The notes under the pieces are model-generated. The model was given only the letters and a program-made list of their open reading frames with translations. It did no database searches and was not told the DNA's origin. The translations under genes and the position numbers were made by a program. Shown in pieces: positions 6,009 to 6,850 of a stretch of 6,850 nt of DNA; the stretch's first letter is position 1; every line of letters begins with the position of its first letter. Source of the stretch: Oscillospiraceae bacterium (GTDB lineage Bacteria > Bacillota > Clostridia > Oscillospirales > Oscillospiraceae); contig JAJQHT010000057.1 in the NCBI GenBank assembly GCA_021199595.1, positions 1 to 6,850 on the forward strand, read 5' to 3'.

Positions 6009-6850
6009 GGCAGAACCTTTTCCAGGAGCGTTATGTCCGGCGGCAGGCGGATAGGCTCCCCGGCGGCCTTCATACCGTTTGCCGTGTCCTTGAGACCGTT
6101 TCCTGTGACGATGGAGACCACGGCGGCGTCTTTGGGAATTTTTCCCATTTTACACAGCTTGATAAGCCCCGCCGTCCCAGCGGCCCCCGCAGGCTCCGCG
6201 AACACCCCGCAGGTGCGGCCCACCAGGGCCATAGCGTCCAGTATCTCCTGGTCGGAGACCTCCACCGTGAGGCCGTCCGATTCACGAATTGCTGCGATGG
6301 CCTTATCCGGGTTTCTAGGCACACCCACGGCGATAGAATCGGCCAGGGTGTCCTCCTCCATCGGCTCCCAGGGACGGCCCGTCTCCACCGCCCGGTTGAT
6401 GGGGCAGGTCTTCTCCGCCTGGACGCTGATGAGCCGGGGCAGCTTTGAGATAAACCCGGCGGCGTAAAGATCCCGGAAGCCATTCCACACCCCCGCGATG
6501 GTGCAGCCGTCCCCCACGGACAGGGCCACATAATCCGGAGCCTGCCAGCCGAGCTGCTCCGCAATCTCCAGGGCCACGGTCTTTTTTCCCTCCATTAAAT
6601 AGGGGTTGATCGCCGCATTGCGGTTATACCAGCCGTATTTCTCAATGGCGTCCCGGCTGAGGGCGAAGGTCTGCTCATAGTTGCCCTGGACGGATATGAC
6701 TGTGGCCCCAAAGATGAGAAGCTGGGTCAGCTTTCCCATCGGCGCCCGCTCCGGCACGAAGATATAGGATTTAAGCCCCGCCGCGGCAGCGCTCCCCGCC
6801 AGGGAGGACGCGGCGTTTCCCGTGGAGGAGCAGGCCACGGTGTCATACCC
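6005..6850 (-). CDS. thrC: Threonine synthase, PLP-dependent (5' truncated)
   Basis: The frame is open from the window end (6850) to the TGA at 6005-6007 and gives the last 281 residues. The N-terminal part, including the PLP-bound lysine, is missing, probably 100-150 residues. It is a fold-type II PLP enzyme that converts O-phospho-L-homoserine to threonine and phosphate in the cytoplasm. Evidence: VACSSTGNAA (residues 5-14, cofactor/substrate-binding STGN), the conserved YGWYNRNAAINPYL (72-85), EGKKTVALEIAEQLGW (87-102), phosphate-cup motif VGDGCTIAG (112-120), GVFAEPAGAA (215-224) and the late TGNGLKD (249-255). This matches the long-type bacterial/archaeal threonine synthase closely. The GTG at 6838 is an internal Val codon, not a start. 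It overlaps the mocA-like gene by 4 bases, an odd functional pairing, so a related PLP lyase in a molybdoenzyme/purine cluster is a less likely alternative. Confidence 0.9.
   Translation of the reverse strand, partial: GYDTVACSSTGNAASSLAGSAAAAGLKSYIFVPERAPMGKLTQLLIFGATVISVQGNYEQTFALSRDAIEKYGWYNRNAAINPYLMEGKKTVALEIAEQLGWQAPDYVALSVGDGCTIAGVWNGFRDLYAAGFISKLPRLISVQAEKTCPINRAVETGRPWEPMEEDTLADSIAVGVPRNPDKAIAAIRESDGLTVEVSDQEILDAMALVGRTCGVFAEPAGAAGTAGLIKLCKMGKIPKDAAVVSIVTGNGLKDTANGMKAAGEPIRLPPDITLLEKVLP

Noticed and set aside
5499..6467. Plus-strand open frame of 322 codons
   Set aside because: It spans the antisense of two solid genes (mocA-like and thrC), has low-complexity composition typical of GC-rich shadow frames and no family motifs.

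Overview
The window looks like a chromosomal segment of a fairly GC-rich Firmicute, most plausibly an Oscillospiraceae/Ruminococcaceae-type gut clostridium. The reasons are strong Gram-positive Shine-Dalgarno sites (AAGGAGG, GGAGG), GTG starts, a lipobox protein with an InlB-type repeat, a clostridial-style esterase with an Ig-like N-terminus, and GC-rich housekeeping genes. The taxonomic guess is inference from sequence style only.

Layout. Bases 1-914 (+) are the 3' part of a secreted-type alpha/beta-hydrolase esterase/peptidase. It meets an oppositely oriented operon tail-to-tail at a near-perfect 16-bp hairpin terminator (920-963). All other genes are on the minus strand, in transcription order: the C-terminal part of threonine synthase (6850-6005), a MocA-like nucleotidyltransferase (6008-5454, 4-nt GTGA overlap), a 1039-residue surface lipoprotein with a CHAT/caspase-like protease domain (5418-2299), a hairpin that also carries a promoter (2225-2267), a short-chain dehydrogenase (2175-1384) and a GtrA-family four-helix membrane protein (1373-957).

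Two transcription units can be inferred on the minus strand. The first runs thrC - mocA-like - CHAT lipoprotein and ends in the hairpin at 2234-2267. The second is SDR - gtrA. It starts from a perfect consensus promoter (TTGACA, 17-bp spacer, TATAAT) whose -35 box is exactly the loop of that same hairpin, and it ends at the shared terminator at 920-963. SDR and gtrA are tightly coupled, because the SDR stop codon lies inside the gtrA Shine-Dalgarno.

The item of most interest is the large lipoprotein. It has a type II signal peptide, an InlB/Listeria-Bacteroides repeat, a caspase-fold CHAT domain with a visible His276-Cys342 dyad, an Ig/carboxypeptidase-regulatory-like module, about six Tyr-rich beta-propeller-type repeats and a C-terminal module with a calcium-loop-like DxDxD motif. 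CHAT proteases are best known as intracellular effectors, so an anchored extracellular version joined to adhesin-type and propeller modules is unusual. Its gene is also a compositional mosaic: the propeller part is AT-rich (about 32% GC in 2941-3120 by hand count), against about 69% GC in part of the adjacent mocA-like gene (5521-5640).
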